Shown in pieces: positions 44,808 through 55,699 of a stretch of DNA of 64,000 nucleotides. Within the stretch, counting starts at the first letter, position 1. Every line of letters begins with the position of its first letter. Source of the DNA: Cordilura impudica (lineage: Eukaryota; Arthropoda; Insecta; Diptera; Scathophagidae); NCBI GenBank assembly GCA_963682025.1, contig OY821519.1, positions 102,854,585 to 102,918,584 of the forward strand. Reading direction: 5' to 3'. The notes under the pieces were generated by a model, which worked only from the letters and a program-made list of their open reading frames with translations, did no database searches and was not told where the DNA came from. The translations under genes and the position numbers were made by a program.

Positions 44808-45812
44808 TTAAATTTGACAATGATGACAACAACAAGAATAGTGATAATAACAACCCTGTATATTGCTCAGATGTGGATGAGTTATTCCATTGTCTGAATT
44901 AACAACATCAACCGAACGACCGGAGATTATTTTTAGACGGCTCGTGTAAAAGTAAGTAATATTTTTTTATTTCTCAAAAACCATTAACATTTTTTTTAGG
45001 TTTGAAAGCAATTTTATTACACAACGAGCCCTCAGTGCAAATAGCATACGCTACTAACATGAAAAAGTCGTATGCAACAATGGAGAAGACACTGGATTTA
45101 ATATGTTATAAAAAGTTTCAATGGCAAATTGTTTCAGATCGGAATGCAAGGAGGCTATACTAAATTTTCTTGCTATATTTGTGAATGGGACAGTTGTGGG
45201 AAAGATCAATACAAGCAAAAAAACTGTCCATTAAGAAATTGAAATTGGCAAGAAAAGCGTCTTAAGAATTCCACTAGTGAGTACCGAAAAAATAATTTTA
45301 CCACCATTACACCTCAAATTGGGATACATGAAGCAGTTCGTGAAATGCCTGGATAGAGAAAGCGATGCCCTTTTACACTCAAAATCAGTATTCCCAAGAA
45401 TAAGTGAAGCAAAACTAAAAGCAGGTAAAAATGTTTATTGATTTCTAACCATAATTGTATTGTTTTTTTTACATGGAGAAGCTTTATTAGTTTATGTGAA
45501 AATTTTTTTGGGAAGTAAAAAAGTGAAAATTATATTGTTGTAGTAAATGAATTTCTTGAGGCTTGTGCAAAAATGGGATGTAGGATATCCATAAAAGTTC
45601 ATTTTCTGCATGCACATTTTGATTTTTTCCCAGAAAACCAAGAATAATTTAGTGATGAGCAAGGCGAACGATTTCACCAAGACGTTTAGGGTACCGAAAG
45701 ACGCTTCGAAGGAAAAAGCCAAGTAAGAATGATCTCAAATTACTGCTGGTCACTTAAGCGAGAAACAGACGACTTGATGTACAAGCGGACGAGGTCTAGC
45801 AAACACTTTTAA
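44808..45812 (+). pseudogene. Family D protein, copy A (putative DDE-type transposase)
   Basis: Blocks in order: VYCSDVDELF (about 44,855); RLFLDGSCKS; an apparent intron 44,952-44,999 (GTAAGT...TTTTTTTTAG); LKAILLHNEPSVQIAYATN; GMQGGYTKFSCYICEWDSCG (CxxC, about 45,140-45,200); PPLHLKLGYMKQFVKCLDRE; SEAKLKAG; then MGCRISIKVHFLHAHFDFFP and SDEQGERFHQDV (about 45,650-45,690); and a C-terminus with NYCWSLKRETDDLMYKR. The same blocks occur in copy B at 61.9-63.9 kb. The conserved Asp, CxxC, His and DEQGERFHQD residues suggest a DDE/RNase H-fold transposase, but I cannot name the superfamily. Stops and frameshifts make this copy dead. Confidence 0.7.
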
Positions 45813-46931
45813 TCAGATATTCAAGATTTCTAAATAAAATAATTTGTATACTGTTATATTAAAATATTTATATCATCATATCTTTATAAAACTAAAAAAT
45901 AAAGTATAATAAAGTAAAGTGATCAATATTTGTAAAAGCTAAATTTTTCACTTTTGAAAAACCTTAATAACTTTTTTTATTTCTTACACGATTTTATTTA
46001 TTGAAGCTGGTTTAACTCGAAAATAAATTGGCTTTAATTTAGTATATACATAACGGTATTTTTTTTAAAATAAACTAATTAAAAAATGGCGCCAAAGTTG
46101 AAAAAACTAGAAAAAGAAAAATTAAAATCAGATATAATTAAGAATATCAGTACAAACATTTTATGTACATACCAAATAGTGTATGTACATAATGTGGAAA
46201 GGCACATATCTCTTCTTTCTGAAGCCATTTAAAAAATAAATATCGGCTGAAAACCTACCCAAAAACGGTTTATTCGGAATAGCTCCGAAATTTGAGGGCA
46301 TTTCCGAACATTTTAAAATTGATTTATGATCTACCCAATAAGGTCTATAACCCACATTTTTTCGCTTTTCAAGTATAAAAAAAGTGCTTATTTGTAGCAG
46401 CGTTAAATTGGAGGTACGAAAAATATAGTACTAGTAAAAACAATAATAAACAGAACCTCCCATTGTTACAAATGCTCTTTAAATCCATTGCAGTTTTTTT
46501 TAAAAGGTTTTTTAGCCACATATGTATGAAATGATTCAATAAAAAAGAAAGGTTCAAAAAATAAAAACCCTTATTTTCATATCAAAATCAGAATCATTCC
46601 GCTAATGTTGAGCAGATTTATTTTGCAAAAATGAACAAATTTGAAAAAATCTCATTATTACAAAAAATGCTTGAAATTGTTATTAAAATCCAAATATAAA
46701 ATTTTTTTAATAAATAAAATAAATCAAAAACCATATTTCACGCTAAAAGTTAAAAAAAATTAAAAGTTCAATTTTGACCCAGAATTTCTTAAAAGGTAGA
46801 CTTTAATCAAATTAAAACAGACCTAAGCTCAACTAAATATCTACCCACTGGAAAAAGAATTACTAAAATATTTTGATCGGTTCAAAAGTTACAGAATTTT
46901 GGCCAATGAGAAACAATTTTCAGCCACTATG

Positions 46932-48326
46932 GAACGTCGATAGCAGAAGCTCAAAGACATTATAGTTCACCACATAGTGGTACAGGGTATAACAAGCTGT
47001 GTATAACTAGTATTAGTCAAAGCCTGCATATTGAAGTATTGGTCAAAGTTCCGATATAAGATTGATTTGGTTTTTATGATCATGGGCGGAACGTGTGTCC
47101 ATATAATACATTTAAGTCCATTTATGATCTCATGGCATGGGTCCGTTCAGTCCACTTAGCTTTCATTTTCCTATTTAGTTTCTTTTACAACTGCTTTGTT
47201 GTAGATTATACCAAAATTATACAATTTTTTTAAGCCTACTTCTAATTTTGGCTATTTTTTTTTTTTTTTGTATCGACAGACCAAAGCCTCTGGTGGGAAT
47301 CGAACCCACGACCCCCGCACCTACCGGGTCGCTTAATGATACAAAGTTTAGTTAACACACATTGTCAAATCCAAACCATTAGTTTTTTTTTAATTTTTTT
47401 CTCACTCAAATGCCAATAGACATAAACAATTACTTTTATGATTCGAGTTGTTATTATTATTCACAAAAAATACATATAAACTGCTTCATGTTATAAAAAA
47501 AATAAAAAATTGTAATTAAATGTATGCAAATTCATATTATTTAATTTTTCAATTAGATGTGCCTTTTAAAAGCAATGTATTTTTGGCAACACTAAAGCGA
47601 CATGTTGCCAAAATTTTAAGTCACCATTTGCAGAAATATTTTAGAACTACTTAGTTATTAATGTCTAACAATCATAATTACTGTTGTTTGAAAATAACAT
47701 TCAATATTGTTGTTTGGTATTGTTTGCAATGGCACATGTATGAAATTATAGAACACTCAAATAATTTTGTGAAAAAAGTACAAAATTTCGTTTCAACAAA
47801 CGAAACATATATCTACTGTATAGAAATATCAGTAAAATATACAAATATATGACAAATGGCGACTTCTACACCAAGTTTATGTTGTTAGAATTTAAATTTA
47901 TTCAATAGGAAAAAAACCTAATTAAATAATATCAATTTTATTGAACTATACAAATTTTTGCGTTTTTCAACTGACATAATATTTGAGTGCATTATCAGCT
48001 ACACGAACAACAGATATGTCATTATCATAAAACTTATTCCAGTTCCATGCCACACATAATTTCTAATTATTTGTTTGCTTTCGTGTGTATAATTAAATTC
48101 ATTATTTTAAATTAATTAAACTGTACATGTTTGATGTCTAAAAACTTTTCTCGTTTTGTATGGCACATATTTACTTTTTTGCTAAATATGTACATATGTA
48201 TATTAAAGTGGCTAGAATAAAAAAATTTTGATTTTCAACTAAAGATAGTCTTAATATGGATCAGAAAATAGAAACGTTTTTGAATTAAAAATAGATTTCC
48301 AATATCATTTCTAAGTTAATTTTTGC
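46932..48326. other. Mostly unrecognised AT-rich DNA with HINE scrap and SINE
   Basis: A HINE-like terminal fragment (ACCACATAGTGGTACAGGGT) lies at about 46,955-46,992, followed by a SINE at 47,255-47,345. A small open frame at 47,661-47,852 shows no recognisable motif. Nothing else is seen. Confidence 0.45.
47255..47345 (-). mobile_element. tRNA-derived SINE
   Basis: The minus strand reads AAGCGACCCGGTAGGTGCGG, then GGGTTCGATTCCCACC. The latter holds a perfect Pol III B box (GGTTCGATTCC), with an A-box-like segment about 35 bases upstream. It ends in GTCTGTCGATACAAAAAAAA, a poly-A tail (T-run at 47,255-47,269 on the plus strand). Head plus short body plus A-tail fits a tRNA-derived SINE rather than a tRNA gene. 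Confidence 0.65.
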
Positions 48327-48797
48327 AAGAAATATATACAAACTAAATTTGCGAAAAATCTGTGCAACTTTTTTGTCTGTTAATAGATTTAAGTAAAGAT
48401 TTCGAATTAGTTTTATATGGGGCTATCACTGAGAATTATCTCACTGGGTTTATTTTTGGGCTGCTGATTAGTGAGAGACACTCAAACATCTGCCCGAGAT
48501 CTATATGATAATCTGGTTCTAATGGCAATTTAAGTCGATCTCATTGGGATCATAGGTATGGGGACTAGGTCTGAACGTGAAACAATTTTCATCACAATAC
48601 ATATATTAATTTCATATTACATGGCTTACATGGATAGACGAACAGATGGACGAACATCACAAAATCGACTCACAAAGTGATTTTAGGATGTTCGATATAA
48701 TAAAAGATGGGTGTGGCTCAAATATATTTGGTAGTTACAAGCATCAGCACAAGCTCATTTTATACCGGGCCGCATAGTTTTATATGGTATAGAAATT
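48327..48797 (-). mobile_element. HINE-like element, copy 7 (5'-truncated, diverged)
   Basis: GAAATATATACAAACTAAAT, TATGGGGCTATCACTGAGAA, GGGGACTAGGTCTGAACGTG and CAGCACAAGCTCATTTTATA are in family order. It ends with CGCATAGTTTTATATGGTAT in place of CACATAGTGGTATAGGGTAT. The hairpin end is missing. Confidence 0.65.
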
Positions 48798-49852
48798 ATA
48801 CTCTTTGCTTTGTTTACATATTTAGAGAATTTTTTAATTGAAGACAACTATTTTAATCTAACGATTAGATTTATGACTATTATATATAAACACGTCTGTA
48901 GTGCAAATCTTTATCGCTGGTAATCACTAAATTTCATGACAATATAATATTTGCTTAATTAATGTTCAACAAATTATGAAGATATATGCAAATAACAGCG
49001 ATTCATAACTAATTACAGATTTTTGAATAACTTATGTTTTGATTGAATTGATTTAAATAGCCAACGATATTGGACTGTGTATCTATAGTTTGAAGCATAT
49101 TATTTCTTAAGCTGAATCTTTATCCAAATCGATTAGGTCCTGTCCGTCATATGCAATTTGGTGGTTCTGAATATATATCTTAGTGCAGACATAAACCAAT
49201 AACGATATATTGACAGTTCAATATTAAATCATGCTATGTCGACTTAGCTTGTTTTTAATTTTTTTATGTTTTTCAATTTAGTAATTTTCATCTTAAATTC
49301 TATACAATTTTGATGTTGATCGACCAATTCAATCAAAAGTTATAAGCAAAAATATACTTAACATACAATTGAATGTTGAAAAAACTTCAATTCCAAAATA
49401 GTGTAAGGGCCATTATTAGAACTTGCCAATAGCTAAAGTTAGGATGTTATCGGGCAGATTATTAGTTTTTCGTTATTACAACTATACTTTAAGGTAAAAG
49501 TGACCGATAAGCTAAAGGGATGATATTGTTGCCTTTAACTTTTAACGTGAGGTTTATATATTTAATATTGCCACATTTTCTGACCTATGAAGATGAAATT
49601 CACATCAATTTAGTTTTGGAAATAAATTAACTTATATATACTTGAATATATGCTTGTATATTTTTAAAAAGTTTTATTACACATTTACAACAATTATGCA
49701 ACTTATAATAAAGGTTTTTGGTTTTTATTCTATTGTTTTTAATGTTTATTTGCGAACAACTAAAGGAACGTTGCCACTATGTTTTTTGATAAATCAATTC
49801 ATTTGGTCAAAAGTAATCGGTGTTTCTTTTGGTACTGCCACAATATTAACAG
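48798..49852. other. AT-rich DNA with one unrecognised ORF
   Basis: The open frame at 49,642-49,908 begins with a hydrophobic stretch and includes FNVYLRTTKGTLPLCFLINQ, then FIWSKVIGVSFGTATILTG. Its last residues run into the adjoining HINE-like copy, where ACAG is followed by GTAAGA, a splice-donor-like junction. It is not recognised and could be a chance frame or a host exon. Confidence 0.3.
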
Positions 49853-51545
49853 GTAAGAAAATTATAGTCGGTCTAGCCCGACTATACGATACCCTATACC
49901 ATGGTTAAGAGACCCTATCTCTTCAGTCCAACAAATTGGATATAGCAAATATGCATAAACCAAATTTGAGTGGCATTTTTATTAATTTTTTTCACTGCAG
50001 CTATGAAAAAGTTCATATCGGATACTATATTTAAATGGGGACTAGGTCGAAAAATGGACCGATCCTGACCATATTTGGTAAAGTCACTTATACTTTGAAA
50101 ATATATATACAAACCAAATTTGAGAAAAATCTGTGCAGTATTTTTGTTTTTTGATACATTTAAGTGAAGATCGGGAAGCAGCTCTATATGGGGCCTATGA
50201 CTAAGAATTTTCCTGTAGGGAGTATTTTTGAACTACTGATCAATGGATGTAATAAACACATACAACCCCAATTTAACTGAGATCTATATGATAATTTGGA
50301 ACTTATGGCAATTAATGTCGATTTCATAGGGGTCATTTGTATGTGGGCTAGGTCTGAACATGGACCGATTCTCACCACTTTCAACAGCATTCATCCCATA
50401 ACCGATGGAAGCTTATATACCAAATTTCATCAAAATATTTGCGACCTGTAGTTTGATTACAAGCTTTACATGGACACAGACGGACGGACGGACGGACGGA
50501 AATTGCTATTTCGACTCAAAAAGTGATTCTGAGTCGGTCTGTAATTCACTTATACTTTGAAAAAATATATACAAACCAAATTTGAAAGGAATCCGTGCAA
50601 TATTTTTGTTTTTTGATAGATTTAAGTGAAGATCGGGAAGCAGCTCTATATGGGGCCTATGACTAAGAGTTGTCCAATATGGATCATTTTTGGACTACTG
50701 ATTAATGGATGTAATATATACATATAAACCCAATTTGACAAAGATTTGTATGATAATTTGGGTCTTATGGCAATATATGTTTATTTCATAGGGGTCATTT
50801 GTATGGGGGCTAGGTCTGAACATGGACCGATTCTCACCAATTTCAACAGCGTTCATCCCATAGCCGATAGAAGATCAAATGCCAAATTTCATCAAAATGT
50901 ATTCATATTTGCGACCTGCAGTTTGATTACAACTTTACATGGACACACAGACGGACGGACATCGTTAAATCGAATCAGATAGTTTGGTAAAGTCTCTTGT
51001 ATTTTGCAAAAATATATACAAACAAAATTTGAAAAGAATCAGTGCAATATTTTTGTTTTTTGATAGATTTATGTGCAGATCGGGAAGCAGCTCTACATGG
51101 GGCCTATGAGTAAGGGTTGTCCCATAGGTATAATTTTTGGACTTCTTATTAGTGGATGTAATAAATGCATACAAACCCAATTTGGGTAAGATCTGTATGA
51201 TAATTTGGATCTTAAGGCAATTTATGTCGATTTCATAGGGTTCAGTTGTATGGGGGCTAGGTCTGAACATGGACCTATTTTCACCAATTTCAATAGCGTT
51301 CATCCTATAGCTTATTAAAGTTTATATACCAAATTTCATAAAAATTTGATTACAAGGTTTACATGGACACACAGACGGATGGACGGATGGACGGACGGAC
51401 ATCGTTAAATCGAATTAGATAGTGATTCTGAAGCAGATAGTGATTCTGATTCGATCGGTATAATAAAAGATGGGTCTAGGTCAAATATGTTTGGTAGTTG
51501 CAAACAGCAGCACAAAGTCATTATACCCAAACCACATAGTGGCAG
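49853..51545 (-). mobile_element. HINE-like tandem trimer, copy 8
   Basis: The first unit (49,853-50,530) has the full terminus GTAAGAAAATTATAGTCGGT. It is followed by two truncated units (about 50,541-50,982 and 50,983-51,545) beginning at the same internal point (CTTATACTTTGAAAA.ATATA and CTTGTATTTTGCAAAAATAT). Each unit has a CAGCTCTAYATGGGGCCTAT block and a (GGAC)n run. Only the last unit has the ACCACATAGTGG end. The period is about 445-455 bp for the truncated units. Confidence 0.75.
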
Positions 51546-52391
51546 TGATAAATGAAGTGGCGTCAATAGCAACCGACTTGTGGACTGACGATTTTGTAAA
51601 ACGAAATTTTTTGTGTGTTACATTTCATTTTATGAAGGAATCGGTGTCGAAACATATTGTATTAGGTGTAAAGTCAATGGATTTTCAAAGTTGCACAGTG
51701 GAACATATATTGGCTAAAGTAAAATGTGTTATGAATGATTTTGAAGTAAGTAACTTAGATAAAGTTAAATTCGTTACAGACAGAGGATCAAATATTATAA
51801 AAGCTCTGCAAAATTACACTCGCCTTAATTGTCCAAGCCACTTGTTTAATAGTGTGTTACATTCTGCTTTGAATAATACTGCGGAATAACAGCCAATGGA
51901 AAAAACTGTTTAAATATTTAAAAAAAAAGTAATTTACAGCATATGTTGACCACCTCGTTAAAAAACTATTGCGTAACTCGCTGGTCCTCGCATTATAATT
52001 TGTTCAAATCGATTTTGAACAACTGGGTTGCTATACAAGAAATACTTTCAAAAAACGGCGAAAGGTATAGAACTGGTGAAATTCATTTTTCTACGCTCAT
52101 AGCACTAGTAGAACTTTTTGAAAATTTTGACAAAATAAGTAAAAAATTACAAGGCGTTAATTATGTCACAAGTAACTATATTTGTTTGGTGGGACCATCA
52201 AGTTACGGAATATCCCAGGTTGTCTAAATTTGCAAAAAAAAATTTTAGCTATCCCTGTCAGTAGTGCTGCCTCGGAGAGAGTTTTTTCTGCAGCAGACAA
52301 TTTAATTACTGAAAAAAGAAATCGATTAGGCCCGAAATCAGTTAATAATATTCTGTTTTTGAATTCAATTTTTAAATATGAACAAACTTAA
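51541..52391 (+). pseudogene. hAT-superfamily transposase pseudogene
   Basis: Begins within a few bases of the HINE-like end with VINEVASIATDLWTDDFVKR, the hAT core start (first catalytic Asp context). It continues through VKSMDFQSCTVEHILAKVKC and VKFVTDRGSNIIKAL (second Asp, FVTDRGSN). After a break it resumes with NYCVTRWSSHYNLFKSIL, the Trp-Ser block, and ends with the hATC dimerisation segment ASERVFSAADNLITEKRNRL (about 52,270-52,330). It lacks the N-terminal BED finger and has at least two frame breaks and a deletion between the blocks. Confidence 0.88.
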
Positions 52392-53034
52392 TATGTCTTA
52401 GTATCTCTTCTTGCTAAGAAGCATCTCGTCTAACAACAGAATTTAAGTCTAAAACCTTATATAAGAAGTTGGTGAAGTTTTGTTATTTTGTTATTTAATT
52501 ATATGTTTTTTTTTTTGTAATAACTATACAATAGCATATCTAGGAGCTTAATTTTATTTTCCGTTTTTGTTTTTAATTAAATATGAATTTATTTTTTTAG
52601 TTTCTTATGTATTTAAAATTATTTTTATGTATATATTTGTTTTTTTCCATTTTTTTAGTTAAATATGAAATATGTATATATTTCTTCATTAACTTAATGT
52701 GTAGAAAAATAATCCAAAAATATAGATAAATGTTTCATAGAAAAAGTTTTTACGTTTTATTCAATCAGCATTGAAACCATTCATACCAATCGTTGTATAT
52801 TCGTTGATTTTCCAAGTGTTGCGTATGATTAACAAAAGACATGCAATGCAATGCATGGTTTTCGTCATATTCACTTTTATCAATTGTATCATTGTGTTGT
52901 TTTACTGAAATCATGTGAATTGACAACAAAGTGCTCAATTTTTGTGAATGCATTCAAAATAATAAAATAAGGCACTCAAACTGTTCTCTGGTGTCAATCT
53001 CATATTTAGTGCAAATGTACCGATTGCTTGCACT
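52392..53034. other. AT-rich DNA, nothing recognised
   Basis: Probably the 3' flank of the hAT relic at first. No terminal repeat or gene is recognised. Confidence 0.4.
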
Positions 53035-53655
53035 ACGTGTTTAGAGATACGGTCTTAGTTCCAACTGATTGGATATAGAAAATAAACATAACCTAAAGCT
53101 GAGTAGCATTGTTATAAATGTTTCCCCTGTCGATATGAAAAAGCTCATACCGGATAACATTTTTATGTGGGAACTAGGTCGAAAAATAGATCAACTGTGA
53201 CCACATTAGGAAAAGTCACTTATCTTTCCCAAAAGTATGTTCAAACCAAATTTGAGAAACATCTGTGATTTTTGGTAGATCTAAGTGACGATCGGATATC
53301 CTTTATATGGGGACTATTTTGGAGTATTAACGGGAGCCATAAGTACAAATGAATAAAATTTGAGCGTGATCTATATGATAAGTTAATTCTTTAAATTGAA
53401 GTCGATCCCATAGGGGTAAATTGTATTGGGACAAGAATGCAAAATTTTCACCAATTTTCATACGAAATTTCATCAAAAATATGTTTACATTTGCGACCTG
53501 GAGTTTGATTATAAGATTAACATGAACACAAACGCAGCCAGACGGAAAGACAGATGGACAGGCATCATTAAAGCGATTCTGATTCTGACTCAATTGGTAT
53601 ACAAGAAGGTGAGCCTTCGTCAGAAATTTTTTTATATATTATATATTATACCCTG
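53035..53655 (-). mobile_element. HINE-like element, copy 9 (diverged)
   Basis: CGTGTTTAGAGATACGGTCT, ATGAAAAAGCTCATACCGGA, GGGAACTAGGTCGAAAAATA, ATCTATATGATAAGTTAATT and AGACGGAAAGACAGATGGAC follow family order. The copy ends near TATACCCTGATAACAG. Both ends are eroded. Confidence 0.65.
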
Positions 53656-53689
53656 ATAACAGATATAATAAAGCCTTCAACAAAAAAAT

Positions 53690-53790
53690 TTTATGTTGTA
53701 ATTGAATAGGTTGTTTCTATATGAAATTTATCTACTTAGGGCGGCTGTGAGGTTTGAACCATGAAAACATTTTTCATTGGCTACAATGTG
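53690..53790 (-). repeat. Paralogous empty site of the Transib copy 1 insertion
   Basis: The minus strand reads GTTCAAACCTCACAGCCGCC, then CTAAGTAGATAAATTTCATA and GAAACAACCTATTCAATTAC. The flanks of Transib copy 1 read GTTTCAAACCTCACGGCC on the left, and CGGCCGCCCTATATAG, TTTTCATAAAGAAACAATCT and ATTCAATTAA on the right. Removing the element and one CGGCC gives the same sequence, with CAGCC (53,743-53,747) in place of the duplicated five bases. Confidence 0.8.
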
Positions 53791-53813
53791 TAATAAATTA
53801 ATTACACTGTGGA

Positions 53814-55666
53814 ACATTTTTTGGGTCATTGCCTTAGGGGGGAGGGGAGATTGAGATATATAAAGCCAGGGTGATAGTCTAGGCCCGCCAAAGGGTTTGG
53901 CGTTCTCATGTCATTCTTTTAAATAAAACAAACTTAATATAGTCATAAAATTCCTCAAATAAATAAAATCTTTTATTAAAATATGTAGATTAATTAGTTT
54001 TGATATTTAATAGAGTATAAACAAATTTGTATATCGAGGGCTTATATTCAAAAACTGCTATCTACATCAATAAATATTTTAAATACAGTGTACAAAACCA
54101 ATTTATTAATAAGATTTGGTAGTATTAGTCAATCGATTTGCTAAAATATCTATTAAGAAATAGTTGTACTAATCATGTATGATATCAAAATTAATATTAT
54201 ATTAGACAGTTATATCAGAGAACAGTTTGAAATCAAAAATTAATATTGCTGTCAAAATATGAAGAAAATATTTATATATTTTCATAAAGAGTCAATTTGA
54301 CATCAAAAGTACCCCACGGGTTAATTTCAGAAAATAAGTCGAGAGTATTATTTTTAATTATTTAATTATTAAAATATTATCAATAAGTTTTATCGAAATC
54401 CTTTGACAAATATATATTATTTCGATATTTGTTTTAAAAAAATGTAAATCTCCTTAAATTTGACTTTTGACCTTACAGACGGACAGTTTATAGTGTCTCA
54501 ATTTAACCTTAATTTACAGGATTGAGAACCTGTATCAAGTTGTATAACATCTTGACAAAAGATATGTGAAATGTGAAAACGCCAAAAAGATGTAGTCTAA
54601 AAGTTGAAAAAGTATGAAAAATCACATTTTTCTTCAAATCCGCTGAAATCAAAATGCTGCGCTCGCCAAATTAAGAACAGGATTTGGCATTTTTAATAAC
54701 ATATATTTTGTTAATAAGACCTTAAAGTCCAATTGATGATTTGGAAAAATTTCTTGAAAAAAATTTTTGAAAAAGTAAAATTGGATATTTTGAAATAGTG
54801 CTAAAAAATACGTACCGTTTTGGCATTAATTTAGAACGGCATAACAATAGACGAAATGCAAAATACTTTACATAAAATCATTTTGGGATCAGGAGAATGC
54901 AAAAATCTTGTTGTTGTAAATTATATCAATGTCTTTCAAAATGTCAGCTCGATTTTCTTAAACAAGGGGGTCTGTGGCGAATTTATTGCCTGGGGAACTT
55001 GATATAACGTGGCTGTTTTTCAACCGATGATTATAATTATGATTAGATTATGGTTTATTAATCAACTTAATTGAAACGCAATTAATATCATTAAAATTTT
55101 TGTGAAAAATGATTTTTTTTGGATAATTTTTACATATAAATGCATATTGGAACTTTAACCTCAATGCGCATCCAGAAAACATTGTCCGATTTGGCTCAAA
55201 GTTTGCACGCTTAAGTTTTGGATCCAGTGTCATTACAATCCGACCCGCACACCTCAAAATTCGGCGAAAACCGCTGTCATCCTAATATCCACATGAAAAT
55301 TAATAAAAATTACTGACGTATGTTTTATTTAATACGAGTATTAAAATATCATTCATACGTTCGAATCTCTTTTACTTCGCTAATATATAAAAATCATATC
55401 CCCTGAATATGTTACTCAAAAAAATATAAATAAAGGGGAAGAATTTAAAATTTTTTTTTAAATTAATTAGTCCAATTTGATTTGCTGAAACTAATTTCTG
55501 AAGAATGAATTGAGAAATCGTCAATGGTACCTGAGTTATAGCTGAGAAACTAAGCAAACAAATATCCCTATAAGGCGGTTTTACTATACTGGCCTTTCAC
55601 ACTGAGTTGGAATTTCTCAACCCACCGACCCCCTCTCCCCCCACCCAAAAGGCTGTTATACAGTGT
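53814..55666. mobile_element. Candidate TIR element, about 1.85 kb
   Basis: The left end ACACTGTGGAACATTTTTTG, with AGGGGGGAGGGGAGATTGAG, mirrors the right end. Reverse-complemented, that reads ACACTGTATAACAGCCTTTT, then GGGTGGGGGGAGAGG and GGTTGAGAAATTCC. Similarity extends loosely for about 90 bp to GGCCCGCC/AAACCGCC. No transposase is found inside and a target duplication is not clear. The interior is otherwise unrecognised AT-rich DNA. Confidence 0.4.
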
Positions 55667-55699
55667 TAGTTTCATTAATATACTAGTTTAATAATAAAC

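Larger units (their letters stand above)
43956..46398 (+). mobile_element. Family D: unnamed DNA transposon with ~290-bp TIRs
   Basis: Arms at about 43,956-44,242 and 46,080-46,398 are inverted copies. Shared blocks include GGAGTTATTCCGAATAAACC with its complement GGTTTATTCGGAATAGCTCC, and TTCAACTTTGGCGCCATTTT with AAAATGGCGCCAAAGTTGAA. Outer ends appear to be GCTACA/TGTAGC; target duplication unclear. Between the arms lie a HINE-like insertion (44,244-44,807) and a gene of the family D protein. It is nested in Transib copy 2. The gene inside matching TIRs suggests the protein is the element's transposase, which is inference. Confidence 0.75.
42197..46931 (+). mobile_element. Transib-family transposon, copy 2, with nested family D and HINE
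   Basis: The transposase pseudogene spans 42,197-43,868. The 3' end of the element is at 46,931: CAAAAGTTACAGAATTTTGG ... CAGCCACTATG resembles copy 1's right end (CAAAAGTTATAGAGTTTTGA ... TTGACCACTGTG). Between them lies family D (about 43,956-46,398), itself containing a HINE-like copy. Without these insertions the 3' region is about 0.6 kb, as in copy 1. The left end was not found, so the start given is only the first recognised codon. Confidence 0.75.
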
